DNA of 64,000 bases from Chloroflexota bacterium (GTDB taxonomy: Bacteria; Chloroflexota; Anaerolineae; JAAYZQ01), in assembly GCA_018606645.1 (NCBI GenBank), contig JAGVRI010000002.1:248001-312000 (forward strand). Reading direction: 5' to 3'. Positions 18,164-27,935 of this stretch are shown here, piece after piece; within the stretch, counting starts at the first letter, position 1, and each line of letters starts with the position of its first letter. Made by a program: the position numbers and the translations under genes. The notes beneath the pieces were generated by a model. That model was not told the DNA's origin, made no database searches, and was given only the letters and a program-made list of their open reading frames with translations.

Positions 18164-19408
18164 TTAGGGCCAGATCTTCTTCGGGTTGCTATCCGGATCG
18201 GCGCCCGGGTTCCAGGAGTCGGGATCGGCGTTCACGCACTGGTAGACGGCGATCTTGGGATCGGCGCAGTCACCATACGGGTTGCAGGTCAGGTTGCCGG
18301 TCAACCCTTTAAAGTCCTTGGTGGCAAAGAGGGCGTCGATCAGCGCCTGGCGGCCGATGTGCAGCGTGCCATCGGGGTCTTTTACCGCGACCTTTTCAAT
18401 GGCGGCAAAGATCATGTTCGCGGCGTCGTAGGCGTGGGCATGGAAGGGAGCCAGCGGCTTTTCGCCATATTTGGCCTCGTGCTTGGCCAGGAATTCCTGA
18501 TAGCCCCCGGCAAAGGCGGAAAAGTCAGGGCTGGACCACAACATGCCCAATGCCGCATCACCCGCCGCCCGCAAAAAGTCGGGGGAGAAGATGCCGTCTG
18601 CCCCAGCCAGTTGCACGTTTTCCATACCGGGCACTTCCTTGGCCTGCTTGGTGATCTGGCCGCCAGCCTTGATAAAGATCGGGTAGTAGAAGAACTCGGG
18701 CTTGGTGGCGGCGACGCGGGTCAGCATCGGTTTCATGTCGGTGTCGTCCGGGCCGACGGCTTCCTGGGCTGTGATTTCGCCGCCCAGTTCCTTGAATCGC
18801 TCGGCAAACACCTGCTGCAGTTGGTCAGCATAGATGCTGCCGTCATGACAGGTGGCGGCTCTCTTGAAGCCCTTCTCCCAGGCGAACTCGGCCATGCGCG
18901 CACCTTGGACTTTATCGTTATGGCAGGAGCGCAGGTAACAGAAATACTCGGCGGGCCGGTTCGGATCGGTCAGGTCCGGCGCGGTGTTGGACGGCGAGAC
19001 CATGGCGATGCCGGCCTTGCAATAGATGGGGATAGCCGGCCGGGCGGCGCTGGAGCAGTTGGTGCCGATGACCGCAAGCAGCTTGGGGTCCGCCGAAAGC
19101 TTCTGGGCAGCGGTCTGACCACCCTCGGCGTTGCACAGGTCATCCTCGCCAAAGAATTCGATCTTGTGGCCCAGCAGTTCGCCTTTCCGGTCCTCAATGG
19201 CGATCTCGACCCCGCGCTTGGTATCGGTGCCCAACGAGGCATCGCCGCCCGAGACCACCATCGAATAGGCAATGCGGATCGGTTCGTTCGGACCAATGTC
19301 CACACAGCCGATCTTGTCGGTGCACTGGAACTTGGCCTTCGGCGCGCAGGCCAACGCCATGGTCGAAACCAACACCAACAACGCGAGCAAGGCAAATGTC
19401 TTTTTCAT
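18164..19408 (-). CDS. livK: Branched-chain amino acid ABC transporter substrate-binding lipoprotein
   Basis: 414 residues, with signal peptide and lipobox (MALAC, Cys near residue 21). The protein fits the periplasmic binding fold type I of Liv proteins: IRIAYSMVVSGGDASLGTDTKRGVEIAIEDR, then AVIGTNCSSAARPAIPIYCKAGIAMVSPSNTAP. Six further Cys residues (for example QCTDKIGC, CYLRSC, CNPYGDC, YQC) suggest disulfides in an exported protein. The ligand cannot be told from sequence. It is the first gene of the liv operon, with SD GAGGAGGGG. Confidence 0.92.
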   Translation of the reverse strand: MKKTFALLALLVLVSTMALACAPKAKFQCTDKIGCVDIGPNEPIRIAYSMVVSGGDASLGTDTKRGVEIAIEDRKGELLGHKIEFFGEDDLCNAEGGQTAAQKLSADPKLLAVIGTNCSSAARPAIPIYCKAGIAMVSPSNTAPDLTDPNRPAEYFCYLRSCHNDKVQGARMAEFAWEKGFKRAATCHDGSIYADQLQQVFAERFKELGGEITAQEAVGPDDTDMKPMLTRVAATKPEFFYYPIFIKAGGQITKQAKEVPGMENVQLAGADGIFSPDFLRAAGDAALGMLWSSPDFSAFAGGYQEFLAKHEAKYGEKPLAPFHAHAYDAANMIFAAIEKVAVKDPDGTLHIGRQALIDALFATKDFKGLTGNLTCNPYGDCADPKIAVYQCVNADPDSWNPGADPDSNPKKIWP

Positions 19409-19564
19409 TTCAGATCCCCTCCTCTATTTCAATTGTGTGCAAGATTTCGATGATCTCCGCCAACCTGTGTCTCTCGCTCCGGTAAATCGATCACCCCCTT
19501 CCGTGGAACGATGATCCCAGGGAACCAACGGGAACACCCCGCCTAGACGAAGGGTTGCGCTGAG

Positions 19565-21313
19565 CTAAGCCGATTGCTGGAGGCGCCTTAACTCCTCTTC
19601 AACCAGGGCGCGGCGCAGAATCTTGCCGACCATGGTCTTGGGCAGTGAGTCCCGGAACTCGACGAATTTGGGCACCTTGTAGGGTGCCAGGTTCTGGCGG
19701 CAGTATTCCAGGATCTCTTCTTCGGTGGCCGTCTCCCCTGGTTTGAGAACGACATAGGCTTTGACCCGCTCTCCCTTTTCGGTCCCCACCGGGATGCCGG
19801 CTACCGCCGCCTCCAGGACCTTGGGGTGTTCATAGAGTACATCCTCGATCTCGCGGGGGTAGATATTGTAACCGCTGGTTCCCAGGATCATGTCCTTCTT
19901 GCGATCTACGATCTGGAAAAAGCCATCGGTGTCCATCCGGGAAATATCACCGGTGTGCAGCCAGATGCCCGGGCCCAGGGCTGGGTGCTCGCGCAGCACG
20001 TTAGCTGTTTCGGTGGGCATGTTCCAGTAACCCTTCATCACCTGCGGCCCTTGGACACACAGCTCACCGATCTCGCCCGGGGGCAGCGGCTGTTCCCCGG
20101 TTTCCAGGTCGACGATAGCGGCCAGGGTGTCGGGGAATGGGATGCCGATCCAGCTTCCCTCCTTCCGTTTGCCATAGATCGGGTTGCAGTGGGTCACCGG
20201 GGTGGCTTCACTCAGCCCATAGCCTTCGACCAGTTTGGCGCCGGTCAGTTTTTCGAACGCGGCCTGCACCTCTGGCGGAAGCCCGGCCGCGCCGCTGATG
20301 CACGCCCGGATCGAAGACACATCGTATTTGCCAATGTCGGGATGGTTGCACACGGCGACGTACATGGCCGGCACGCCAGGGAACAGGGTCGGTTTATGCT
20401 TGTTGATCGATTTGAGAACGTGGTCCAAGATGCGCGGGTTGGGGATCAGGATCAGGGTCGCCCCTAGATAGACGCCGTGGTTCAGGCAGACCGTCATGCC
20501 GTAGCTATGGAAGAGGGGCAGGGCGGTCATCAGCACCTCCTGGCCCTCTTTGGAATCCCACATCCACCAGCGGGTCTGGAGCGCATTGGCGACTAGGTTG
20601 CGATGGGTGAGCTGGGCTCCTTTGGACACGCCGGTGGTGCCTCCGGTGTACATCAGCACCCCGGTGTCCTCCGAGGTGACTTGGACTGGCTGGGGTCTGG
20701 CCGGGGCTTGAGCCAACAGGTCCTGGAACCAATAGGTGTTGGCGTCGCCAGAGATGTCTTGGAAGTGGCCTTCCTTTTTCTCTTTGGCCACCGTGAACAA
20801 GAACTTGAGCAAGCCGGGGAAATACTCTTTGATGTTGGTTACGATCACGTGTTCCACCTGGGTGTCGCTTCGGATCTGCCTCACCAGGGGATAGGTCAGG
20901 CTCAGCGTCACAACCACCTTGGCCCCGGAGTCGCTGAGTTGGTGTTTCAGTTCCCGCGCTACGTACTGGGGGTTGCACGGGACAACAATGCCCCCGATCA
21001 TGAGGGTAGCATAGTAGGCGATCGCAAACTGGGGACAGTTAGGCAGGTGTACAGCCACCCGGTCCCCCTTTTGGACGCCCAGCTTTTGGAGGGCCGCGGC
21101 AAAGCGCAGTGTCAACTCCAAGAGCTGACCATACGACATTTTCGCATCCAGGAGGGCACCTCCCAGAGGCTCCACTACATTCCCAAAGATCAGCGCCGGT
21201 CGCTGAGGGTACTTGGCGGCCGTATCGAGCAGGAACTGGTGCACGGGCACGTTGGGGTAGTCGATCGTGGCTGGTACTCCGGCATCATACTCTTTCAGCC
21301 AGGGTTTCTCCAT
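19565..21313 (-). CDS. Long-chain-fatty-acid/acyl-CoA ligase (AMP-forming)
   Basis: 582 residues of the AMP-binding family. The motifs are YTGGTTGVSKGAQLTHRN (P-loop-like), GYGLSEATPVTH, the hinge YWNMPTETANVL to GIWLHTGDISRMD, DRKKDMI, and the catalytic Lys in PKTMVGKILRR near the C-terminus. It should activate a fatty or branched-chain acid to its CoA thioester using ATP. It has its own near-consensus promoter at 21396-21424 and is followed 157 bp later by the liv operon, so it could be transcribed with it. The context suggests feeding the beta-oxidation genes of the same cluster. Confidence 0.93.
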   Translation of the reverse strand: MEKPWLKEYDAGVPATIDYPNVPVHQFLLDTAAKYPQRPALIFGNVVEPLGGALLDAKMSYGQLLELTLRFAAALQKLGVQKGDRVAVHLPNCPQFAIAYYATLMIGGIVVPCNPQYVARELKHQLSDSGAKVVVTLSLTYPLVRQIRSDTQVEHVIVTNIKEYFPGLLKFLFTVAKEKKEGHFQDISGDANTYWFQDLLAQAPARPQPVQVTSEDTGVLMYTGGTTGVSKGAQLTHRNLVANALQTRWWMWDSKEGQEVLMTALPLFHSYGMTVCLNHGVYLGATLILIPNPRILDHVLKSINKHKPTLFPGVPAMYVAVCNHPDIGKYDVSSIRACISGAAGLPPEVQAAFEKLTGAKLVEGYGLSEATPVTHCNPIYGKRKEGSWIGIPFPDTLAAIVDLETGEQPLPPGEIGELCVQGPQVMKGYWNMPTETANVLREHPALGPGIWLHTGDISRMDTDGFFQIVDRKKDMILGTSGYNIYPREIEDVLYEHPKVLEAAVAGIPVGTEKGERVKAYVVLKPGETATEEEILEYCRQNLAPYKVPKFVEFRDSLPKTMVGKILRRALVEEELRRLQQSA

Positions 21314-21395
21314 GGTTTCTTCTCCTCCTTTGTGCTTGTTTTGACCCTACCGCGATCGGGACAACGGCAACCAGATCAGTACCGCAAGCAAATCA

Positions 21396-21424
21396 AGTAT
21401 ACAGGAAAGTGGAAGGTTTGTCAA
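21396..21424 (-). promoter_or_regulatory. Sigma-70-type promoter of the acyl-CoA ligase gene
   Basis: On the minus strand: TTGACA (21424-21419), 17 bp, TATACT (21401-21396), about 80 bp before the ligase start. It may also serve the liv operon. Confidence 0.75.
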
Positions 21425-21552
21425 GAATCACTTTTGGGCTCAGTTGACGTAACACGAAACAACGTTTCATCTTTTTGTGCCGAGCTCGCGATCACTGATC
21501 GGTGTGCCCATGGTCGAGGGCCTCTCTGGCCGCGCGATGCAACGGGAGCCCA

Positions 21553-22800
21553 TCAACCAACAGCCAGACCGAGTTGCTCCATTTGCCGCTCCATCGCCCG
21601 TCCCAGCCGTCTGATGCCCTCCTCAATAATGGCCGGGGTGGAGTAGGAAAAGTTCAGTCTCATGCAACAACGGCCGTCTCGGCCCTCCGGGTAGAAGGCG
21701 TGACCCGGCACGAACGCGACCTTTTCCTCTACAGCCACGTGCAGCAACCTCTCGGCATCCATCTGGGCGGGCATCCGCACCCAGAGGAACAGCCCTCCCT
21801 GGGGACGGGTCCAGGTTACGCCGGCCGGGAAGTACTTTTCCATGGCGGCAAGCATGGCATCCCGGCGCTCGCGATACACTTCACGGATCTTGCGGACGTG
21901 GGCCCGCACCAATCCGCGCTGGCAAATGTCGTACACGATATGCTGGATCAGGGTGCTGGTGTGCAGATCGGCGCCTTGTTTGGCCTGGACCAGACGGGTG
22001 ATGACTCGTTCCGGGGCGACGATCCAACCCAATCGCAGCCCAGGCGCCAACGTCTTGGAGAAGGTGCTCAGGTAGATGGTGTTCTCTTTGTGCATGGCAA
22101 AGATGGGGATGATATCCTCTCCCTCGTAGCGGAGCTGGCCGTATGGATCGTCTTCGATGATAAAGGCGCCATGTTCGGCAGCCAGCTCCACCAGCCGCAA
22201 TCGCCGTTCCAGAGTCAAGGTCGTCCCCGCCGGGTTGTGGAAATTGGGCAGGACGTAGATGAATTTGACGCCTGGATTGGCCTTCAGCGCCCGTTCCAGA
22301 TCGTCCATGCACATCCCATCGTCGTCTTCGGCCACGCAGACATATTGAGGCCGATATACGTTCCAGGCCTGGATGGCGCCCAGGTAGGTGGGCAACCCGA
22401 CCACGATCTTGTCGCCCTCATTAATGAACACGCGGCCCAGAAGGTCCAGCGCCTGTTGGGAGCCATTGGTGAACAGAATATTGTCGCGGACGGCGGGTAG
22501 TTCGTATTTGCGCATCGTCTCGATCAAATAGTCTTTCAGCGGGGGATAGCCTTCGGTGGGCCCGTACTGGAGCGCCTGCTCCGCCTCGTGCTCCAAGACC
22601 CAGCGACACGCTTCCTGGAAATCACGGACGGGAAAGACCTCTGGCGCGGGCAGACCGCCGGCGAAGGAGATGACGTCCGGCTGCATGGTGAATTTGAGCA
22701 ATTCGCGGATGACGGAGCTGGTCATCTGTTCCGTTCGCTTCGCGAGAGCTTGCTCCCAGTTGGTGGTCCACTGACCATCGAATTTGCTTTGGATTGTCAT
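21553..22800 (-). CDS. PLP-dependent class I/II aminotransferase (2-aminoadipate or aromatic type)
   Basis: 415 residues. The PLP Lys is in YLSTFSKTLAPGLRLGW, the Asn of the cofactor pocket is in YVLPNFHNPAGTTL, and Asp/Tyr contacts are in IIEDDPYGQLRYEG. The start has AAGGAGGG upstream. The family includes LysN (alpha-aminoadipate aminotransferase) and valine or aromatic aminotransferases. No MocR-type DNA-binding domain is fused, so it is an enzyme. Given liv and acyl-CoA genes nearby, a role in branched-chain or aromatic amino-acid catabolism is plausible. Confidence 0.9.
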   Translation of the reverse strand: MTIQSKFDGQWTTNWEQALAKRTEQMTSSVIRELLKFTMQPDVISFAGGLPAPEVFPVRDFQEACRWVLEHEAEQALQYGPTEGYPPLKDYLIETMRKYELPAVRDNILFTNGSQQALDLLGRVFINEGDKIVVGLPTYLGAIQAWNVYRPQYVCVAEDDDGMCMDDLERALKANPGVKFIYVLPNFHNPAGTTLTLERRLRLVELAAEHGAFIIEDDPYGQLRYEGEDIIPIFAMHKENTIYLSTFSKTLAPGLRLGWIVAPERVITRLVQAKQGADLHTSTLIQHIVYDICQRGLVRAHVRKIREVYRERRDAMLAAMEKYFPAGVTWTRPQGGLFLWVRMPAQMDAERLLHVAVEEKVAFVPGHAFYPEGRDGRCCMRLNFSYSTPAIIEEGIRRLGRAMERQMEQLGLAVG

Positions 22801-22890
22801 GGGAAACCCTCCTTGTTTCCTGACAGGCTTGGCCCGATGAGAATGCCGTGATTCGGACGGTGTGAATCCCTGAACTGCAATTCTCTGCTT

Positions 22891-23571
22891 CTAGGGCTCT
22901 GCCCGACCGGGACAAGGGTTGGCAGAATGGGATGGTTGGCAGAGCTGCGCGATGACCTGGGCGATCTCCTCAATGCGGGAGATAGCAAAGTCTACGCTCT
23001 GGTTTTGGTGGTTCTCTTGTCCCACCAAAACCGTGACCATTCCCAGCTTCTTGGCCGGGACCAGATTCCGGACACTATCTTCGACGATCAGACATTCCTC
23101 TGGGCGCATGTCCAACAGGCGACAGAGGCGCTCATAGGCGCTCGGATCGGGTTTGCTCTCGTAGGCCATATCGCGGATGTCCACAATGCGGGAAAAATGC
23201 CGGCGGATGCCCAGATGGTTCAGGACCCGCTCGGCATGCTCCCGCGAAGCGTTGGTGAACACGATCTTGGGCAGGGGGATAGAGGCCAACACCGCATCCA
23301 ACTCCGCGTTGGGGCGCAAATACCGATGCAATGGGATATCGTGAACAAAGCGGAGGTACTCCTCGGGATCGATCTGGTAATTGGCCTGCAGGCCGCGCAT
23401 CGTGGTGCCATAGGTCTGGATGTAATGCTGGCGCAACGATTCCGACTCTTCGGGGGACAGGTTCAGGCGTTGCCGGAGGTAGGCGAGGATCAGTTCCCGA
23501 ATGTGGTCCATGACCCCTGACTGCGCAGGGTAGAGCGTTTCATCCAGGTCAAAGAGGATGGCGCGGATCAT
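22891..23571 (-). CDS. HAD-superfamily hydrolase, pyrimidine 5'-nucleotidase-like
   Basis: 226 residues. HAD motif I is FDLDETLYP, motif II is IVFTNASRE, motif III Lys is in YESKPDPSAY, and motif IV is CLIVEDSVRNL. The LYPAQSGVMDHI segment and the all-helical cap (residues 15-90) match the SDT1/pyrimidine 5'-nucleotidase subfamily. The likely activity is dephosphorylation of a small phosphometabolite in the cytosol. The start codon overlaps the stop of the threonine dehydratase gene by 4 bp (ATGA), so the two are translationally coupled. Confidence 0.88.
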   Translation of the reverse strand: MIRAILFDLDETLYPAQSGVMDHIRELILAYLRQRLNLSPEESESLRQHYIQTYGTTMRGLQANYQIDPEEYLRFVHDIPLHRYLRPNAELDAVLASIPLPKIVFTNASREHAERVLNHLGIRRHFSRIVDIRDMAYESKPDPSAYERLCRLLDMRPEECLIVEDSVRNLVPAKKLGMVTVLVGQENHQNQSVDFAISRIEEIAQVIAQLCQPSHSANPCPGRAEP

Positions 23572-24560
23572 GGTCGTTCCCGGCGTTCGGTCAGGACCTC
23601 CCGGAGGAGGGCGGCATCCAGATTACGGCCGGTTAAAATGGCCACCACTTGAGTGTCGGCCACGTTCATTGAGCCATTGAGCAGGGGAGCAACGGCGATG
23701 GCTCCCGATCCCTCGACGATCATCTGTTCTTGCGCACAGAGCCAGCCAACGGCCTGGCGGACCTCGTGCTCGGGTACTAGGACAATTTCGTCGATCAGAT
23801 CGGCTGCGATCTCAAAAGGGATCCGGCCAAATCCTCCGGCTAGCCCTTCGCAGATGGTGGGGCCGGCCAGGTAGGTCTCGTATGGGCGGCCGTCCCGGAG
23901 GGAGAGGTATGCCGATGGCGAGGCTTCGGGTTGGACGCCGATGATGCGCACCTTCGGGTTCAAGGCTTTGACCACCGATGCGACGCCGGCGATGAGCCCG
24001 CCGCCGCCGACCGGCACGAGGAGGAGGTCCACGTCGGGTAGATCCTCCATGATCTCAAGGCCAACGGTTCCCTGTCCGGCGATCACGATGGGATCATCGT
24101 AGGCCGATATGTACAGGGCATTGTGTTCCCGGGCGTAGGCCTGGGCCAGGGCATGCGCCGTATCATAGTCGGGTCCGGCGAGATGGACCCGACAGTCGAA
24201 CGCTTGTAACCGGTTCACCTTGGTCCGAGGGGTGGTCTCTGGGACAAAGATGACCGCCGCGGGCAGGCGCCACACTTGGCAGGCATAGGCGACGCCCAGG
24301 CCGTGGTTTCCTGCCGAAGCGGTGACGAACTGCCGAGTCCGGTCCTCTGGGCGCAGGTGGGCCAGTCGGTTCAGCGCTCCCCTCGCTTTGAAGGACCCGG
24401 TCCGCTGCCAGCATTCCGTTTTGAGATAGACCCGAGCGCCGCAGATGCGCTGGAGGGCGGTCGAGGGCAACAGCGGAGTATGCCAGAGGTAGGGCCGGAT
24501 GGTCTGCCGGGCAGACAGGACCTCAGCCACCGTAAGGGCATTTCCCGCAGTTACGGTCAT
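23568..24560 (-). CDS. Threonine/serine dehydratase (PLP, catabolic type)
   Basis: 330 residues of the fold-type II PLP family. The cofactor Lys is in TGSFKARGALNRL, the glycine-rich phosphate loop in PVGGGGLIAG, and the SAGNHG motif in VTASAGNHGLG. There is no C-terminal ACT-like regulatory domain, so it resembles the catabolic threonine dehydratase that makes 2-oxobutanoate, or a serine dehydratase or racemase. It overlaps the HAD gene by 4 bp. A weak promoter-like pair TTGCCC, 17 bp, TAAGAT lies just upstream (24567-24595). Confidence 0.88.
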   Translation of the reverse strand: MTVTAGNALTVAEVLSARQTIRPYLWHTPLLPSTALQRICGARVYLKTECWQRTGSFKARGALNRLAHLRPEDRTRQFVTASAGNHGLGVAYACQVWRLPAAVIFVPETTPRTKVNRLQAFDCRVHLAGPDYDTAHALAQAYAREHNALYISAYDDPIVIAGQGTVGLEIMEDLPDVDLLLVPVGGGGLIAGVASVVKALNPKVRIIGVQPEASPSAYLSLRDGRPYETYLAGPTICEGLAGGFGRIPFEIAADLIDEIVLVPEHEVRQAVGWLCAQEQMIVEGSGAIAVAPLLNGSMNVADTQVVAILTGRNLDAALLREVLTERRERP

Positions 24561-24651
24561 ACTACCATCTTAACACATTTCGCCAGTTTGGGCAAACAGC
24601 CTTTCTGAAGGGAGATGCCCAGGCCAATCTGCGGGTAGCTCCCTTCGAGAA

Positions 24652-24758
24652 TACCTCACCTCACCTCTACCTCCTGGGCGCAGCACCGCTACGCCCCTAC
24701 CACCCCCTTCCCCTCTCGGCCGGCGGAGAGGGGAAGGGGGCCGGGGGACGAGGTGAGG
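24652..24758. repeat. REP-like GC-rich hairpin element, copy 1
   Basis: The intergenic stretch 24561-24837 holds no gene. Its core CCCTTCCCCTCTCGGC / CCGGCGGAGAGGGGAAGGG is a long palindrome flanked by ACCTCACC and GGTGAGG outer arms. The same design recurs at 36174, 40622, 45190 and 60071. Function unknown; the structure could act as a terminator or mobile palindrome. Confidence 0.75.
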
Positions 24759-24837
24759 GCTGTCGATGCTGGTCTGCGGGAATTTTTCATCCCTCGTGGC
24801 GCCCGCCCAGGCATAAGAACTCCGAATTCCAAGACGT

Positions 24838-25890
24838 TCACCGTCCCAAGGCGTTCAGCATGGCCGGGATCACCTGTCGGGCATCACCGACCACGGCCAT
24901 GTGGGCGACCTTCATGATCGGGGCGTTTTCATCAGGGTTGATGGCGACGATGCACCGGGCGCTCTGCACCCCAAAATAGTGGTAGATGTCGCCGGAGAGG
25001 CCACAGGCAATGTACAGATCGGGAGCGATAAATTGGCCGCCGACGCCCACGATCCGGTCCTCAGGAATCCACCCTTCATCAAAGGCCCCCCGTGAGCCGA
25101 CCAGCGCCGCGCCCAGTACCTCGGCCAGCCGTTGGACCAGGGCAAAGCCTTCCGCGTCGCCCATACCCCGCCCGGCCGAAACGACGATTTTTGCCCTGGA
25201 CAGAGGAACAGGCGGAAGCTCTACGGACGCTTCCCGCTCCAGCCACGAGAGCCGGCCGGTAACGCCTCCCAGGTCCAGGTCTACGCGCTTGACTTCTCCG
25301 GAGCGGTAGGGGTCCGCGCTGGGGATGCGGAAGTAGCCGGGTTCCAGCGTGGCCATTTGCGGTCGGGCCTGGGGGCAGGCGAAGGTATGATAGACCTCGC
25401 CTCCCAAGGCCGGACAGGTTCCAAGCAGCAGCCGTTCGGACATGTCCAGAGTGAGCTTGAGGCAATGACTGATCAGGCCGGTGTTCAACCGTTGGGCGAG
25501 TCGCGGCGCCAGATCGTTGCCCAACGAAGTGGCCGGCATGAGCAGCATCTCTGGGCGGTGCTGGCCGACCAGGTCGGCCAGGATTTTGACATACACCTCC
25601 GGTTGATATTCGGCCAGACTTGGACTGTCGGCGACCAGGACTCTGTCGGCTCCATAGGCGATGAGCTGCTGGGCCAGCGGTTCAACGCCGTCGCCCAGCA
25701 GACTGGCCCACACATAGACGCCGATCTGATTGGCGATTTCCCGGGCTTGCCCGATGGCCTCCAGTGTGGAAGGCGGTAAGGTCCCATCCGCGGCCTCCGC
25801 CGCCACCCAGAGGTTGCGGTATCCTTCCGTAACCTCTGGGGTGATCTCGCGTTCTTCCTCCAGCAGTTCGCCGAAAAAGCTAAAGTCCAT
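24838..25890 (-). CDS. etfA: Electron transfer flavoprotein alpha subunit
   Basis: 350 residues. The C-terminal FAD-binding domain (about 230-350) shows KIVVSAGRGMGDAEGF, VGSRGAFDEGWIP, VGVGGQFIAPDLYIACGLSG, and INPDENAPIMKVAHMAVVGD, all EtfA signature segments. With EtfB it accepts electrons from the acyl-CoA dehydrogenases encoded upstream and hands them to the quinone pool. The start overlaps the end of etfB by 11 bp, and the SD GGGAGGAGG lies inside etfB. Confidence 0.95.
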   Translation of the reverse strand: MDFSFFGELLEEEREITPEVTEGYRNLWVAAEAADGTLPPSTLEAIGQAREIANQIGVYVWASLLGDGVEPLAQQLIAYGADRVLVADSPSLAEYQPEVYVKILADLVGQHRPEMLLMPATSLGNDLAPRLAQRLNTGLISHCLKLTLDMSERLLLGTCPALGGEVYHTFACPQARPQMATLEPGYFRIPSADPYRSGEVKRVDLDLGGVTGRLSWLEREASVELPPVPLSRAKIVVSAGRGMGDAEGFALVQRLAEVLGAALVGSRGAFDEGWIPEDRIVGVGGQFIAPDLYIACGLSGDIYHYFGVQSARCIVAINPDENAPIMKVAHMAVVGDARQVIPAMLNALGR

Positions 25891-26683
25891 GGCTTCCTCC
25901 TCCCGGGTTGATAAGCTTATGGAGGGTCAAGGCGGTAATGACCTCCTGGGCAACGGTCGTCGGATTGCCCCGGAACCTTTCAGGTTCCAGCGGGGGTGGA
26001 AAGCTTTCTCCCCTGAAGGTGAGCAGAGGGGTCAGGCTGGAGGGTTCCAGGTTCAGGTCCGCGCATCCCCAGACCGGCACATTCCATTCCCGGTAGGCAT
26101 TCATGATCCGGGCCCCATGGGGGTAGCGGGGCGGAAAGGCTTCGGGCGCGACGGTCACCACCGCGGGGAGCTGCACCTGGACGGTGGCATATCCCTTGCC
26201 CCAACGCCGGGTGGTCCGGGCGGCGCCGTTCTCCACCGCCAGGGCATAGACATCGGTGACCTGGGCATAGCCGAGTGCTTCGGCCAGGCGAGGGCCGATC
26301 TGTCCCGCGCCCGTGTCGCCGGATTGCCGCCCGACCAGAATCAGGTCGGCTCCGCCCAGCTTGCGGACGGCGGCGGCCAGAATGAGGGTTGCGACGCTGA
26401 GATCGGCTTCCTCGAACGCCGGATCGCTCAAGAGGTAGGCCGCATCGCACCCCATGGCCAGCGCCTCGCGAAGCGCATCGTCTGTCCGAGCTGGACCGAG
26501 GCTGATGGCGATCGTTTCGGCCTGGTCCCGTTCTTCTTTCAGGCGCAGGGCTGCTTCCAGAGCCGCTTTGCTGCCGGGATCGATGATATATTCCTCACGG
26601 TTGATAAAGATCCGTTCCTTGTCCCGCCGGACTGTGATGCCGGCCGGGTCCAGGATCTGCTTGATCGGTATCACCATCCTCAT
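25880..26683 (-). CDS. etfB: Electron transfer flavoprotein beta subunit
   Basis: 267 residues. The AMP/adenine-binding segment is visible: ALAMGCDAAYLLSD, DLILVGRQSGDTGAGQIGPRLAEALG (typical EtfB G-R-Q-x-x-D), and QLPAVVTVAPEAFPPRYP. The heterodimer with EtfA is expected in the cytoplasm. It lies directly downstream of an acyl-CoA dehydrogenase and overlaps etfA, the usual arrangement in beta-oxidation operons. Confidence 0.95.
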   Translation of the reverse strand: MRMVIPIKQILDPAGITVRRDKERIFINREEYIIDPGSKAALEAALRLKEERDQAETIAISLGPARTDDALREALAMGCDAAYLLSDPAFEEADLSVATLILAAAVRKLGGADLILVGRQSGDTGAGQIGPRLAEALGYAQVTDVYALAVENGAARTTRRWGKGYATVQVQLPAVVTVAPEAFPPRYPHGARIMNAYREWNVPVWGCADLNLEPSSLTPLLTFRGESFPPPLEPERFRGNPTTVAQEVITALTLHKLINPGGGSHGL

Positions 26684-26754
26684 CGGTTTCTTCTCCTTAT
26701 GCAGGTTGCGACACCCCTGATGCGGGGATCTTGTGGCGTTCCCTGGCTTTCGGC

Positions 26755-27921
26755 TCAGGTAGGGATGCGCATGCCATAGGGCCGGAACAGGTTGGCCGCA
26801 ATCACAATGCGCTGGATTTCGTTGGTGCCCTCATAGATCTCGGTGATGCGCTGGTCGCGCCAACCCAGTTCGATCCAGTAATCGCGACTATAGCCCAGCG
26901 CTCCGTGGATCTGCAACGCGCGGTTGATGCAGCGATGGGCCACCTCGGATCCAAAGAGCTTGCAGGCGGAGGCTTCCAGGATATGCGGTTGGCCGGTATC
27001 GATCAGCCAGGCGGTTCGGTAGACGAGGGCGCGCAATGCCTCAATTTCGGCGGCCATGTCGGCGATCATAAAATGCACTGCCTGTTTGGTGGCGATGGGG
27101 ACCCCAAACTGCTCCCGGGCCCGGGCCCACTGGATGGAAGCCTCCAGAGCGGCCTCCGCACCTCCCAGGCAGCCAGCGCCCAGACTGGCCCGGCCGACAT
27201 CCAACGCCTTCATAAAGGTCAGAAAACCGGCTCCGAACTGTCCCAGGACGTTCTCTTTGGGCACGCGCACATCCTGAAGCACGCATTCGGCGGTGGAACT
27301 GCCGCGAATGCCCATCTTGTTTTCCAGGCTGCCGATGCTGAACCCTGGGGTATCGGTCTCGACGATAAAGGCAGTGATGCCGCCGTACGCACCCAGCGAT
27401 GGATCGGTGACGGCCATGATGGTGATGATGTCGGCGATGTCGCCGTTGGTAATAAAGATCTTGGTGCCGTTGAGGACATAGTGATTCCCATCGCGCACGG
27501 CTGTGGTCTTGATGGCGGCTGCGTCCGAGCCGGCCTGGGCCTCGGTCAGGCCAAACGCCCCGATGGCCGTGCCTTGGGCCAGCGGAACCAGGTATTTTTG
27601 CTTCTGTTCTTCCGTGCCGTCCAGATAGATAGCCATGGCTCCAATGCCGGTGTGAGCGCCGATAACGGTAGTGGTGCTGGTGCAGACCCTGCCCAGTTCC
27701 TCCATGAGAATGCAATAGCCGATCTCACCACCCCCCATGCCGCCGTATTTCTGCGGGAAGGGAACCCCCATCAATCCTAACTTGGCTGCCTTTCTGATCG
27801 TCTCATGGGGTACCCGGTGTTCGCGGTCGATCACCTTGGCCAGAGGCTTGACCTCGCTCTCGCAGAACTCTCGCACCATGCGACGGAATAGCTGATACTC
27901 CTTGGGGAAAGAAAAGTCCAT
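26755..27921 (-). CDS. Acyl-CoA dehydrogenase 1
   Basis: 388 residues. Family motifs: GAFGLTEAQAGSDAAAI (FAD/substrate loop), KIFITNGDIADIITIMA, YSRDYWIELGWRDQRITEIYEGTNEIQRIVIA at the C-terminus. The catalytic base is expected to be the Glu of the IYEGTNEIQ segment (YEGT in short-chain types). SD AAGGAGGAG. It oxidises an acyl-CoA to enoyl-CoA and passes electrons to the Etf pair encoded immediately downstream. The chain-length preference cannot be read from sequence. Confidence 0.94.
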   Translation of the reverse strand: MDFSFPKEYQLFRRMVREFCESEVKPLAKVIDREHRVPHETIRKAAKLGLMGVPFPQKYGGMGGGEIGYCILMEELGRVCTSTTTVIGAHTGIGAMAIYLDGTEEQKQKYLVPLAQGTAIGAFGLTEAQAGSDAAAIKTTAVRDGNHYVLNGTKIFITNGDIADIITIMAVTDPSLGAYGGITAFIVETDTPGFSIGSLENKMGIRGSSTAECVLQDVRVPKENVLGQFGAGFLTFMKALDVGRASLGAGCLGGAEAALEASIQWARAREQFGVPIATKQAVHFMIADMAAEIEALRALVYRTAWLIDTGQPHILEASACKLFGSEVAHRCINRALQIHGALGYSRDYWIELGWRDQRITEIYEGTNEIQRIVIAANLFRPYGMRIPT

Positions 27922-27935
27922 GGTCTCTCCTCCTT

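Noticed and set aside
24561-24837. tRNA or small RNA gene in the spacer
   Set aside because: Only the REP-like palindrome is seen, with no cloverleaf or CCA-type end.
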